Positions 17,898 to 26,948 of a stretch of 64,000 nt of DNA are shown here, piece after piece. Under the pieces are notes generated by a model. It saw nothing but the letters and a program-made list of their open reading frames with translations, made no database searches and had not been told where the DNA came from. Source of the DNA: Spirochaetes bacterium ADurb.Bin133 (GTDB lineage Bacteria; Spirochaetota; GWE2-31-10; MWDO01). The position numbers were made by a program, and so were the translations under genes. The stretch spans positions 1 through 64,000 of the forward strand of contig MWDO01000010.1 of the NCBI GenBank assembly GCA_002070605.1, given 5' to 3'. Every line of letters begins with the position of its first letter. The stretch's first letter is position 1.

Positions 17898-19010
17898 ATG
17901 GAAGAGATCAAGAAGACGCCTCTGTATGAGACGCATAAAAAGCTAAATGGCAATATTGTAGATTTTCACGGAGTATATCTACCGGTATTTTACAGTTCGA
18001 TACAGGAGGAGCACGAAGCCGTACGAAATGGAGTCGGAATATTCGACGTGTCGCATATGGGCAACATTATCTTAAAATTTCAGAGTAGAGACGACGCCGT
18101 TAAGAGTTTAAATTATCTGCTTCCTAACGACTATTCAAAAATAAAACCGGGGAAGATTATATATTCGACTATGTTGAACGATAGGGGGGGAGTTATAGAC
18201 GATCTTTTGGTTATGTCGATAAGCGACGAACTGTATCACGTAGTAGTTAATTCGACCAGGAAAGATATAGATTACGAGTGGATAAAAAAGTCTTTGAAAC
18301 TAAACGATCAAAATTGCGTAAACAGATCGGAAGAGCTTGCGATTATAGCCGTACAGGGACCTCTTGCGGTGAAACTTTTAACCGATTTGTCTTATAACGT
18401 TTCGGAATTGAAGCCCTTTGAAGTTAAAACTTTTTCTTACGAAGGATCGGAACTTTTAATATCCAGAACCGGATATACCGGGGAGGACGGATTTGAACTG
18501 ATTATTGAGAACGCAAAGTCGGTAAAACTTTTTGAATATATTCTTGAGAAAGGAAAAAAGTATAATATCAAACCGTGCGGGCTCGGTTGTAGAGATACTT
18601 TAAGACTTGAAGCGGGATTACCGCTTTACGGTTCGGAATTTGACGAAAATCATTCTCCTTTGCAGACTATGGTCAAATGGAGCGTTAAACTAAATAAAGA
18701 CTCCGATTTTATAGGAAAGAGAGCTATTGTGGACAATAAGGACTCGATTTACGGCGATCAAATAATCGGATTTGAGGTTGAGGGGAGATCTATTCCCAGA
18801 ACGGGTATGGAAATATTAGACAATACGGGGAAAACTATCGGAGTAGTTACTTCGGGAACGTATTCGCCGACGTTAAAGAAAAATATCGGTCTTGCGTATG
18901 TTAATAAAGAATATGTAAATTCATTCGATTTGTCGATAAAAATACGAAATAAGGTTGAAAAAATAATAAAAATGGATATACCTTTCTATAAAAGGGTAAA
19001 AGGAGCTTAA
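17898..19010 (+). CDS. gcvT: Glycine cleavage system T protein (aminomethyltransferase)
   Basis: 370 residues, the usual family length. Recognisable features are the N-terminal HGVYLPVFYSS and GIFDVSHMG, the folate-binding region with RTGYTGEDGFEL and the C-terminal GRSIPRTGMEI and TSGTYSPTLKKNIGLAYV. It transfers the aminomethyl carbon from lipoylated H protein to tetrahydrofolate, giving methylene-THF and ammonia. It is directly followed by gcvPA with no spacer. No gcvH lies between gcvT and gcvPA, where many operons of this type carry it. Confidence 0.95.
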   Translation: MEEIKKTPLYETHKKLNGNIVDFHGVYLPVFYSSIQEEHEAVRNGVGIFDVSHMGNIILKFQSRDDAVKSLNYLLPNDYSKIKPGKIIYSTMLNDRGGVIDDLLVMSISDELYHVVVNSTRKDIDYEWIKKSLKLNDQNCVNRSEELAIIAVQGPLAVKLLTDLSYNVSELKPFEVKTFSYEGSELLISRTGYTGEDGFELIIENAKSVKLFEYILEKGKKYNIKPCGLGCRDTLRLEAGLPLYGSEFDENHSPLQTMVKWSVKLNKDSDFIGKRAIVDNKDSIYGDQIIGFEVEGRSIPRTGMEILDNTGKTIGVVTSGTYSPTLKKNIGLAYVNKEYVNSFDLSIKIRNKVEKIIKMDIPFYKRVKGA

Positions 19011-20345
19011 ATGTCGTACTATCCGCACAGCGACCATGAAATAAATCGGGCGCTTAAAGTTATCGGGAAAAAAGATCTTGAAAGTTTGACCGACCCGATA
19101 CCGTCGAAATTCAAATCTAAAGTTATAAATATCGGCTCCGGAAAGAGCGAAATAGAGACAATGAAATATTTTGAGGAGATCGCTTCTAAAAACCGTCGAT
19201 ATAAATCAATATTTATGGGCGCCGGAGCCTATAACCATTATATACCGGCGGCGGTAGACGAGATTGCGGGACGTCAAGAGTTTTATACGGCGTACACGCC
19301 TTATCAAGCGGAAATTTCTCAGGGGACTCTTCAGGCGATATTTGAGTACCAAACTTATATTTGCGCTCTAACGGGGATGGACGCGTCAAACGCGTCAATG
19401 TACGACGGGGCTACGGCGTGTTGCGAAGCGGCTTCTCTCTCCGCTAATCATACGAGAGCTAAAAAGATTTTGGTTGATAAGTATATTCATCCGGATTATC
19501 TCAAAACTCTTTATACCTATATGGGGGCTCTTGGGGTATCTATCGATATTTACGACAACGACGGTTATACTTTCGATTTGGAATATTTTAAATCTGTGTG
19601 GAATAAAGATTACGCTTGCTTTATACAATCCTCGCCGAATTTTCTTGGCTCTATTATAGATTATTCTGAAGCGGCGAAAATTGTTCATAACGATAGACGC
19701 TTGGTTATTCAGGCGTTGTGGGAGATATTATCCTTAACGGTAATAAAGAAACCTTCGGATTTCGGCGCGGATATAGTAGTCGGCGAGGCTCAGAGTTTGG
19801 GAATTCCGCTTAGTTTTGGCGGACCTTATCTGGGATTTTTGGCTGCTACAAAAGAGTATTTTAGGAAAATGCCTGGAAGAATCGTCGGTCAGACTAAGGA
19901 CTCCGCCGGCGCTATAGTTTATACTTTGACTTTGACCGCCAGAGAGCAACATATAAGAAGAGAGTTGGCTTCGTCGAATATTTGTTCGAATCACGGATTA
20001 TGCGCTTTTAGAGCGGGCGTCTATATGTCGATACTTGGCAAGAGCGGCATGAGGAGTTGCGGATTAAGAAACTTACAGATGTCGCGCTTGGCGAGAGATA
20101 AAATATCCAAATTGAAGAATTTTGCAATTGTTGAGAATCAGATTTTTTTTAACGAGTTCGCGGTCAAAACTGATATTAATTACGATAAAATATCTAAAGC
20201 TCTTGAGGCGAACGATATTTTATCTTTTTATCCTTTAGGAAAACATTACGACGAAATGAAGGGGTATTATTTAGTATCGGCGACCGAAATGAATACGGTT
20301 GAAGAGATAGATAATCTGGTTAAAACGTTGGAGAGTATACAATGA
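19011..20345 (+). CDS. gcvPA: Glycine dehydrogenase (decarboxylating) subunit 1
   Basis: 444 residues, matching the alpha subunit of the split P protein found in many anaerobes. Typical stretches are FMGAGAYNHYIPAAV near 63, YTPYQAEISQGTLQAIFEYQT near 95 and ASNICSNHGLCA near 320. With GcvPB it forms the PLP enzyme that decarboxylates glycine and loads the aminomethyl group onto H protein. It starts immediately after the gcvT stop and overlaps gcvPB by four bases, indicating one transcript. Confidence 0.95.
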   Translation: MSYYPHSDHEINRALKVIGKKDLESLTDPIPSKFKSKVINIGSGKSEIETMKYFEEIASKNRRYKSIFMGAGAYNHYIPAAVDEIAGRQEFYTAYTPYQAEISQGTLQAIFEYQTYICALTGMDASNASMYDGATACCEAASLSANHTRAKKILVDKYIHPDYLKTLYTYMGALGVSIDIYDNDGYTFDLEYFKSVWNKDYACFIQSSPNFLGSIIDYSEAAKIVHNDRRLVIQALWEILSLTVIKKPSDFGADIVVGEAQSLGIPLSFGGPYLGFLAATKEYFRKMPGRIVGQTKDSAGAIVYTLTLTAREQHIRRELASSNICSNHGLCAFRAGVYMSILGKSGMRSCGLRNLQMSRLARDKISKLKNFAIVENQIFFNEFAVKTDINYDKISKALEANDILSFYPLGKHYDEMKGYYLVSATEMNTVEEIDNLVKTLESIQ

Positions 20346-21784
20346 TAGATAAAAACTTAATATTTGAAAAATCAAACGACAGTTTGTCTTCCTATAATTT
20401 TTTTAAAGAAGACGGTTTTGATATTACAAAACATTTGCCTCAAAATTTAATCAGGGAGGAGCTGGAAGTTTTTCCGGATATGAGCGAGGGAGAAGTTGTG
20501 AGGCATTATATTCGATTGTCAAACAGAAATTTTGGCGTGGATACCGGCTTTTATCCTTTAGGCAGTTGCACGATGAAATATAATCCTAAAATTAATGAAA
20601 AGATTTCAAAAATGGATCCTTTTGCCAATATGCATCCTTATTCGTCGGAAGATCGAGTTCAGGGCAATCTCGAAGTTATGTACAAAGCGGCGCAAGATTT
20701 GGCGGAGATTACCGGTATGGACGAAGTTTCTATCGCCCCTTGCGCCGGAGCTCACGGCGAATTGACGGGATTATATGTTATAGACGCATACTTTAAGGAT
20801 AAAGGGGAGGTTAGGGACGTTATACTTGTTCCGGACTCGGCTCACGGCACAAACCCCGCGTCGGCGAACGTAGCGGGATTTAAAGTCGTTACGGTAAAGT
20901 CCGACGCTAACGGTTTTGTATCGATCGAGGATCTTCAAGTAAAAATCGGCGATAACGTCGCGGCTCTTATGCTAACCAATCCAAATACGTTGGGGCTATA
21001 CGAAAAAAATATTGAAACAATTGTAGATATTTGCCATAAAAAAGATATTCAGCTCTATTACGACGGGGCGAACCTTAACGCGATATTGGGGATTTCGAGA
21101 CCCGGAGACGCGGGATTCGACGTAGCGCATCTCAATCTGCATAAATCGCTTTCAACGCCCCACGGTGGAGGAGGACCCGGCTCCGGTCCGGTTGGAGTAA
21201 AAAAACATCTAAAAGCTTTTTTGCCGAATGAAAAAGTAACCTTTGCAGACAAAAAATATAAAATTACGGGAAGAGGCGATAAATCCATCGGTAAAGTAAG
21301 GGCGTTTTATTGCAATTTTTCGGTAATTATAAAATCTTACGCCTATATTGTTACTCTTGGAGCGGAAGGGCTGAGAAAAAGCGGTTTATTAGCGCTTTTA
21401 AACGCCAATTATCTGGGATATTTACTGAAAGATAAGTTTGATATCGCAACCAAAGATCATATAATGCATGAATTTGTAATTTTGCTTGAAAAAGAGCTTC
21501 GCGATTCGGGGCTTGGAATAATGGATTTTGCAAAAAGAATTTTAGATTACGGTTATCACGCTCCTACGGTGAGTTTTCCGCTTCATAACTGTTTGATGAT
21601 CGAGCCTACCGAAACGGAAACTATAGAGGTTCTGGATAAATTTGCCGAAACTATGTTAAAAATATACGACGAAATGAAAAACGCGCCGGATTTGCTAAAA
21701 AATTCTCCTACAAAAACTCCCATTAAAAGAGTAGACGATATTACCGCGGCGCGTCAACCTATTTTAAAATATGATTTTCAGTAG
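20342..21784 (+). CDS. gcvPB: Glycine dehydrogenase (decarboxylating) subunit 2
   Basis: 480 residues. The PLP-binding lysine is K268 in HLNLHKSLSTPHGGGGPG, the family hallmark; FYPLGSCTMKYNP and the glycine-rich loop that follows are also conserved. It is the catalytic beta subunit of glycine decarboxylase. It overlaps gcvPA by four bases. The operon may serve glycine oxidation or, run in reverse together with formate assimilation, glycine synthesis; the formate dehydrogenase at 28.8-33.8 kb makes either direction thinkable. Confidence 0.95.
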   Translation: MIDKNLIFEKSNDSLSSYNFFKEDGFDITKHLPQNLIREELEVFPDMSEGEVVRHYIRLSNRNFGVDTGFYPLGSCTMKYNPKINEKISKMDPFANMHPYSSEDRVQGNLEVMYKAAQDLAEITGMDEVSIAPCAGAHGELTGLYVIDAYFKDKGEVRDVILVPDSAHGTNPASANVAGFKVVTVKSDANGFVSIEDLQVKIGDNVAALMLTNPNTLGLYEKNIETIVDICHKKDIQLYYDGANLNAILGISRPGDAGFDVAHLNLHKSLSTPHGGGGPGSGPVGVKKHLKAFLPNEKVTFADKKYKITGRGDKSIGKVRAFYCNFSVIIKSYAYIVTLGAEGLRKSGLLALLNANYLGYLLKDKFDIATKDHIMHEFVILLEKELRDSGLGIMDFAKRILDYGYHAPTVSFPLHNCLMIEPTETETIEVLDKFAETMLKIYDEMKNAPDLLKNSPTKTPIKRVDDITAARQPILKYDFQ

Positions 21785-21797
21785 TTAGGGCCGGGTT

Positions 21798-22178
21798 ATG
21801 AAAGTAAAAATATCCGATATTAAAGTTCCCAAAAAAAGGCTTAGAGCAGATATTGGCGATTTATCGTCGTTGATGAAATCCATGTCGAATTATGGGCTTT
21901 TACAGCCTATTGTGATAAATAACGATTATATATTAATCGCCGGCTATAGACGATATTTGGCGGCTAAAAGACTTAATTGGTTTGAGATAGACGCTAAAAT
22001 AGTCGACGTAAAAAATAAATTAGACAGACTTGAGTTGGAAATCGACGAAAATACGGTAAGAAAAGATTTTACATTCGACGAAATTAATAACGCTATCGAA
22101 GTAAAAGAGAAACTCTCCCGCCCTTCAATATTTGCCGTTATCGCAAACTTTTTTAAAAGACTATTTGGAATCAGGTAA
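21798..22178 (+). CDS. ParB N-terminal-domain protein
   Basis: 126 residues. Residues 1-75 form a ParB/sulfiredoxin-type N-terminal domain: IRD-type start MKVKISDIKVPKKRLR, a central LMKSMSNYGLLQPIVI and the nucleotide-binding AGYRRYLAAKRL. ParB proteins use this fold as a CTP switch, but the HTH and dimerisation domains of a full ParB are missing. The last 20 residues (SIFAVIANFFKRLFGIR) look like an amphipathic membrane-associating helix. It lies 13 bases after gcvPB and may share its transcript. Function unknown. Confidence 0.7.
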   Translation: MKVKISDIKVPKKRLRADIGDLSSLMKSMSNYGLLQPIVINNDYILIAGYRRYLAAKRLNWFEIDAKIVDVKNKLDRLELEIDENTVRKDFTFDEINNAIEVKEKLSRPSIFAVIANFFKRLFGIR

Positions 22179-22220
22179 AAGAGCGTTTGTAAGATTTGCG
22201 AGACTGTATATAAGTAAGTT

Positions 22221-22258
22221 AAAATATTCAAAACGGGAATTCCCGTTTTGAATATTTT
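22221..22258. repeat. Perfect 38-bp palindrome, left copy
   Basis: The left arm ends AAAACGGGAA and the right arm begins TTCCCGTTTT, with AT-rich outer arms; all 19 positions pair. The same palindrome recurs at 24202-24243, and its left half recurs in the units at 39011, 39613 and 39811. It abuts the left end of the element carrying the GNAT gene. Confidence 0.85.
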
Positions 22259-22294
22259 GATATGGCGTCTCGCCGGTTTTTTGGGGATGGGGAA

Positions 22295-23305
22295 ATGAAT
22301 ATTAAATATGTATTAAAAAAAGATGCATTAATCATTGCTGGATTAAATAAATATTTTCATGATAATCTTTTAAAAAACAATTCTGATCTTTTTGTTGATT
22401 TTGACTATGATAAAACATTAGAAGGTTTTGTTAATTTCTTGAAAAATGACAGATTTTACTCATATATAGTATTTGACGACTTATATCCTATTGGTTATGC
22501 AATATTTGGTTTTCACAATTTTCCCGAACCAATTTTTAAAAATGATAAAAAAAAATTGTTTATAGGCGAATTACTAATTTTACCTGATTATCAAAATAAA
22601 AATATTGGGACAATATTATTAAATCTTATCAAAGATTTTGCAAAAGAAAATAATGTAAATAGAGTAGAAACAGATTTTTGGGTACCAAATAATCAATCTA
22701 TATCTTTTTTTTCTAAAAATTTATTTAAAACAGAAGTTACAGAAATGCATTTAAATGTATTAAATAATCATTCGGAAATCAAAATAAAATCATTTAAAGA
22801 AAACAGTAATCTACAAAACAATAATTCAGTTTATAAATTTGAATACAAAAAAGATATTGATGTTATAACTAATTTAAGTAAAATTGCTCATTTGGATTTA
22901 GAGAATAACTATCCTGATATTATAGATAAGTATGATTATAAAAAATTTTATAAAATGTTTGAAAATCAACTAAAAAATGATAATTATTATAGTATTATTG
23001 TATATGATGATAAAACACCTATTGGTCTAGCAGTTTTTCAAGAGTTTTCCTATCCTTCACCGCCATTTAAAAATAATATAAAATGTTTTCATATTGATCA
23101 TTTTGATGTTATTTATGAATATCAAAATAAAGGAATAGGATCAAAATTAATTGATGAAATAAAAAATAAAGCTATTGATAATGGTATAAGTAGAATTGCT
23201 TTACATGTATGGGAAACAAATTATCAAGCAAAGAATTTTTATATCAAAAAAGGTTTTAAAGATGTAAAAATTTGTATGATAAATAATTTAAAAAATTTAT
23301 TATAA
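22295..23305 (+). CDS. Tandem GNAT-family acetyltransferase
   Basis: 336 residues from ATG 22295, preceded by GGGGATGGGGAA; an upstream ATG at 22262 would read through the repeat end and is less likely. Two GNAT domains are present: the first with YQNKNIGTILLNLIKDFA near 113 and the second with YQNKGIGSKLIDEIKNKA near 280, both with the pyrophosphate-binding Q/R-x-x-G-x-G/A type loop. It should move an acyl group from acyl-CoA to an amine; the substrate is unknown. The codons are strikingly AT-rich and lack the TCG/ACG/GCG codons common around it, indicating transfer from elsewhere. Confidence 0.85.
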   Translation: MNIKYVLKKDALIIAGLNKYFHDNLLKNNSDLFVDFDYDKTLEGFVNFLKNDRFYSYIVFDDLYPIGYAIFGFHNFPEPIFKNDKKKLFIGELLILPDYQNKNIGTILLNLIKDFAKENNVNRVETDFWVPNNQSISFFSKNLFKTEVTEMHLNVLNNHSEIKIKSFKENSNLQNNNSVYKFEYKKDIDVITNLSKIAHLDLENNYPDIIDKYDYKKFYKMFENQLKNDNYYSIIVYDDKTPIGLAVFQEFSYPSPPFKNNIKCFHIDHFDVIYEYQNKGIGSKLIDEIKNKAIDNGISRIALHVWETNYQAKNFYIKKGFKDVKICMINNLKNLL

Positions 23306-23400
23306 AATTATTATTTGTAGTTTGTTGCGCAAGCAACAGCGTCTCCATATGCGTCGAATTTTTATACGACAATTGTCGCGCGTTATCGACGCGACGCGTC

Positions 23401-23441
23401 TGGAATAAAATTTGACACATATGCGTCAAATTTTTATTCCA
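23401..23441. repeat. Near-perfect palindrome centred on CATATG
   Basis: GGAATAAAATTTGACACATA and its near-complement meet at the centre CATATG, with only one base difference and one extra T. It shows the full palindromic form of the family motif and lies just inside the right end of the GNAT element. Confidence 0.7.
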
Positions 23442-23505
23442 CAAAAAACCGACGGAGTACGCGATTTTAAGCTTTTAAAGTTGATTTTTGATGTTATTTG
23501 TTGTA

Positions 23506-23534
23506 TTGACTAGTTATATTTAGATTTATATAAG
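23506..23534 (+). promoter_or_regulatory. Sigma-70-like promoter
   Basis: TTGACT (23506-23511) and TATAAG (23529-23534) with a 17-base spacer, upstream of the putative cassette and the DUF5071-like gene. Confidence 0.5.
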
Positions 23535-23564
23535 CCAGCCGCCAACTTCGGCAACCGGCGAGGC

Positions 23565-24099
23565 GTTAGATGAAAGTTTTTGCCGAGATTAGTTATGAAT
23601 AACAAAGACGATATTGAAATATTAATTGATAATCTTAACAGTTTCTATGAAGGGAATATTCCAAAAGAGATTCAAGAAAATTCAATAAATAAACTTGCCG
23701 AAATAATTGAAGACGACGATCTTGTTCGTTTGGCGCAACCTAGAGGAAAAGGGTATTGGGAAAATTCTGCAAAAGTATTAAAAAAAATTGGTTTTCCTCG
23801 TTTATTGATAATTGCCGATAAAATGATGAATTGGTTAGCGGATCTTAATTGGCCCGGAGCTTTAATAATTTATAACATCTTTCTAAATTTGGAAACTGAA
23901 ACTTTACAACCAATCGTTGAAAGAGCATTAATTGAGGCGGATATAGAAAAAGATACAGTCTGGATATATTGGATAAACGAGTTGATTGAAGAAAAAAAAA
24001 TTAAAGATAGATTTGGAAAAAAATATCAAATAATTTTGGATAAAAAAGATTGATATTTTAAAAAAGCGGCAAAAACGTCGTTTACGGCAAACGTTAGAT
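23565..24099 (+). other. Possible gene-cassette unit
   Basis: CGTTAGATGAAA occurs at both ends (core GTTAGAT at 23565-23571 and 24093-24099) in the same orientation and encloses one ORF. GTTAGAT fits the GTTRRRY core of integron attC sites, and a GC-rich stretch able to fold (GCCGCC, CTTCGGC) precedes the first copy. However, I cannot find a clear RYYYAAC partner for either copy, so true attC sites are not proven. Confidence 0.3.
23595..24053 (+). CDS. DUF5071-like HEAT-fold protein
   Basis: 152 residues from the ATG at 23595 (an upstream TTG is less likely). Acidic helical protein; LAQPRGKGYWENSAKVLKKI, ADKMMNWLADLNWPGALI and WIYWINELI resemble DUF5071 domain proteins, small HEAT-like helical proteins of unknown function. 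It lies alone between two identical 12-base repeats and downstream of a recognisable promoter, in the same AT-rich foreign segment as the GNAT gene. Confidence 0.6.
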   Translation: MNNKDDIEILIDNLNSFYEGNIPKEIQENSINKLAEIIEDDDLVRLAQPRGKGYWENSAKVLKKIGFPRLLIIADKMMNWLADLNWPGALIIYNIFLNLETETLQPIVERALIEADIEKDTVWIYWINELIEEKKIKDRFGKKYQIILDKKD

Positions 24100-24201
24100 G
24101 AAATTGGATCAATGGCTTATTTGATTTCCTAGACTGTATGGTTTATTATTAATTTTGAAATGCGAGTTTTTCTCCGATTTGCGACGTAAATCTGCGAAAC
24201 G

Positions 24202-24243
24202 TCAAAATATTCAAAACGGGAATTCCCGTTTTGAATATTTTGA
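24202..24243. repeat. Perfect 42-bp palindrome, right copy
   Basis: Same core as 22221-22258 (AAAACGGGAATTCCCGTTTT), here extended to 21 paired positions per arm. The two copies bracket the 2-kb AT-rich segment. On the minus strand it lies just downstream of the membrane protein gene that ends at 24265 and could also act in transcript ending, but there is no T run. Confidence 0.85.
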
Positions 24244-24264
24244 TACTTTGATATGCCTATAAAT

Positions 24265-26853
24265 CTACTTAAAATTTAATCTATTATAATCGTTGTTTCT
24301 TGTATGGTTGTATCTATTAGTAATATAGTCGTAGATACGTTTGGCTTCCTCTTTTTTATTTTGATTAAGGAGAATACGCGCTTTCATCATATAGAACGAG
24401 TATATTTGCGCGTTGTCGTATTTATCAAGCATATCTACGGTCGCGTATTTGTTGGCAATATCCAGCGCTTTTTGATAATTTTGCTCTTTGTAAAACAGCG
24501 TTTCTGCTCTTTTTTGATCGAGAGGTATCTTTCGAGCCTCGGTAAGGGTTTCAAATAGAAGAACAATCGCAATAAGCGCGACAAGCGTTATCGCGATTCT
24601 ATTAACAATCTCCACGCGAGGTATAGTTACAGCTTCTATTTTTTTTCTAAATATAATTATTGGAATAATAAGAAGGGTAACTATGAGACCGATAATTTCA
24701 TAAATATTTCTTCCGTAGTTGATAACTACATCCTCTTCGCTTGGGATAATCATCATAAATCCGGGAGATACGGGATATATTTTGTCTCCGTTTTTAGCTT
24801 TAAAATTTGGCGAGTAGGTAATATTAATAATATGCGGTTTTCCAATCTCTTTAGTTTTGAATTGGATTTTAAAATTTTGAACGTTTTCTTCGCTAATCGA
24901 GGTTTTATATTTATAATTTTCAAGCCATGAGTTGAAATCAAAGTCGGGGTCAAAAAATTTGTTTCTGTACTCGTCGTAATTGTTAAAATAATTTGCCGTT
25001 TTCAAACCTTTTGCGTATTTACCGGTAATAAAGGGGTAGTCGAATAATTCGTAATCCCTAAAAGCGCGGTAAAAATCGGTTTTAAATCCGTATTTATTGC
25101 TTTTAACGACAGATAGATTCTCATTGTCTACTATTCTGATATACGATTTAGGATGATATTTAAAAGTATATATGGAGAATTTACCAAATTCGCCGGTTTT
25201 CTCAAAATCCGTATGATTATCAAACTTTTGCTTGATTTCTTTTGAATATACAATGATGTCTTTAGAATTTGTCTGATAAAACCTGACGGGCCAAACTTTG
25301 GGATTGACGACGGAGTACAATCTGTGCGACTCGGGGTCGACGGGATTAAGCGAATATTCGCTCTGCATATATGTCGTCGCTCTCGCCATGAAACTTGAAC
25401 CGTAATGAACTCCTTCCGTAGAGGGACGTCCGGTAAATAGGTACAGATTTTCAAAGGCTCGTTCCGATCCAAAATCGGCGTTGTCGTTTTGATTTTGCTT
25501 CTCCCAAAGTATTCTACCGGTATTAATATCGCCTTTGTACTGTTCGATAATTTTTTTGAGGTTGGGCCACTCTTTTTTTGCTTCGTATCCTGAATAATTC
25601 CAGTTGTACCATGAGACTACGTTTTTTGGTAGTTTATTTACTAAAATAAAAGAAGAAACGACTATAATTAAATAGAGAATAGGCCGAACTATCGGGTAGT
25701 TTTTGTTGAAGAAATATTCCGGGAAAAAGTTCAAGAAAATAGTTATCGAAAAAAGCGCTATTATAAGCGCGGGAGGAACAAACCTTATATCGGGTATTTG
25801 TAAAAAGGTCGATATGATATAGAAAAAAATTGTTACTAAAAAGAGATAAAAGAAGAGAAAAGAGATAATTCTGTCTTTTTTTGAATTAATAAGTAAAAAA
25901 ATATTTAGGGCTACGCCGAGGAAAAACAAACCGAAGAACGTTTGTCTAAAAAAGTCTTTTATATCGGCAAATCGCCAAATCATAGATATAGATTGGGAAA
26001 ATTCCCGCGTAAATATCAACGGAATCAACCAAAAAGCCATTATTACAAAGTTTATTATATAGATCAGTACAATTTTTTCGGAGATTTTGTCGCTTGAAAA
26101 TTCTATATCGACGGCGTCGCCGGTCTTTTGTTTAGATATTTTTTTTGGAGGCGCGACGCTGTTTTTGATTTTATCTGCAAATATGAAGAAAAATGGAACG
26201 AAAAAGGCGACCATATATACAAAAAGATGAGATAAACCGATTAGTCCTAATAAAATGCCGGGTATAATAGGACTTTTGCCTTTTTGAAAAGTCTCAAAAC
26301 AGACTCCGAGAAAAAAAACAAAAATCGACAGCGAGATCGAATATGCAAATTCTCCCGCAAAAGTTGAAAGAAAATTACCGCCGTACATAGTGTAAGACTC
26401 GTTAAATAAAAAAATAAGACTTAAAAACGAAGCGGATAACGAAATCCAAAGATTTTTAGTAAATTTGTTTGCCGTATAATAAAAAGCTATAGGAAGAGAT
26501 AGAATTCCGGCTAAAGTCGTTATTTTTAGAGCTACGGTAAGCGGCATAACAAGACTTAAAATTACCGAGATCAAAAACGGTATGGTAAAATAATATTGCA
26601 GTTCGTTGTATCCGAAAAAGTTAGCCATAGTCCAACCGAAGAGACGCCCGTTAGGGATAAATATTTCTTTGAGGGACTTAGCCGATTGATACCAGCTTGC
26701 GGTATCGCCTCCGGTTATTATAGTATCGCTAAAAAGCAATTTGACGTCGATTTTTATAAAAATAAGTAAATATAATAGTAAAAAAGATATAATAACGGCA
26801 AATATTTTGCGCTTTTCAATTAAAGAAATAATATTGTCGATTTTTTTTAGCAT
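24265..26853 (-). CDS. Large polytopic membrane protein, PTPS-related type
   Basis: About 862 residues from the ATG at 26851-26853, preceded by AGAGGAC; an upstream TTG is possible. Around 12 membrane segments occupy residues 15-430. TGGDTASWYQSAKSLKEIF and the region around YGGNFLSTFAGEFAYS resemble the 6-pyruvoyl-tetrahydropterin synthase-related membrane domain, a family of GT-C-like glycosyltransferase-type proteins without an assigned reaction. An extracytoplasmic region follows, then two more membrane segments and a C-terminal TPR-like helical stretch (YQKALDIANKYA). Probably acts in envelope glycan or lipid handling; inferred only from fold. Confidence 0.65.
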   Translation of the reverse strand: MLKKIDNIISLIEKRKIFAVIISFLLLYLLIFIKIDVKLLFSDTIITGGDTASWYQSAKSLKEIFIPNGRLFGWTMANFFGYNELQYYFTIPFLISVILSLVMPLTVALKITTLAGILSLPIAFYYTANKFTKNLWISLSASFLSLIFLFNESYTMYGGNFLSTFAGEFAYSISLSIFVFFLGVCFETFQKGKSPIIPGILLGLIGLSHLFVYMVAFFVPFFFIFADKIKNSVAPPKKISKQKTGDAVDIEFSSDKISEKIVLIYIINFVIMAFWLIPLIFTREFSQSISMIWRFADIKDFFRQTFFGLFFLGVALNIFLLINSKKDRIISFLFFYLFLVTIFFYIISTFLQIPDIRFVPPALIIALFSITIFLNFFPEYFFNKNYPIVRPILYLIIVVSSFILVNKLPKNVVSWYNWNYSGYEAKKEWPNLKKIIEQYKGDINTGRILWEKQNQNDNADFGSERAFENLYLFTGRPSTEGVHYGSSFMARATTYMQSEYSLNPVDPESHRLYSVVNPKVWPVRFYQTNSKDIIVYSKEIKQKFDNHTDFEKTGEFGKFSIYTFKYHPKSYIRIVDNENLSVVKSNKYGFKTDFYRAFRDYELFDYPFITGKYAKGLKTANYFNNYDEYRNKFFDPDFDFNSWLENYKYKTSISEENVQNFKIQFKTKEIGKPHIINITYSPNFKAKNGDKIYPVSPGFMMIIPSEEDVVINYGRNIYEIIGLIVTLLIIPIIIFRKKIEAVTIPRVEIVNRIAITLVALIAIVLLFETLTEARKIPLDQKRAETLFYKEQNYQKALDIANKYATVDMLDKYDNAQIYSFYMMKARILLNQNKKEEAKRIYDYITNRYNHTRNNDYNRLNFK

Positions 26854-26948
26854 AAAAGTCCTCTTTTGGTAATTATATTCTAAGTTTTTATCATATTTAA
26901 GGATATTTTGCAAATAATAAAATCAATTTAGGGGCGCTATATTTTTTC

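Larger units (their letters stand above)
22273..23455. mobile_element. Element with family ends carrying a GNAT gene
   Basis: CCGGTTTTTTGGGG at 22273-22286 and CCACAAAAAACCGACGG at 23439-23455 are inverted and match the ends of the short elements elsewhere. Between them lies one gene, 22295-23305, whose start codon is only nine bases inside the left end. The interior is far more AT-rich than neighbouring genes. It looks like a cargo-carrying member of the family, although the ends are not perfect copies and no transposase is present. Confidence 0.55.

Noticed and set aside
18050-18065. CATATG in gcvT
   Set aside because: It encodes SHMG, a conserved family motif, and has no flanking palindrome.
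19213-19994. Minus-strand frames inside gcvPA
   Set aside because: They are antisense shadows of a well-conserved gene with no independent start signals.
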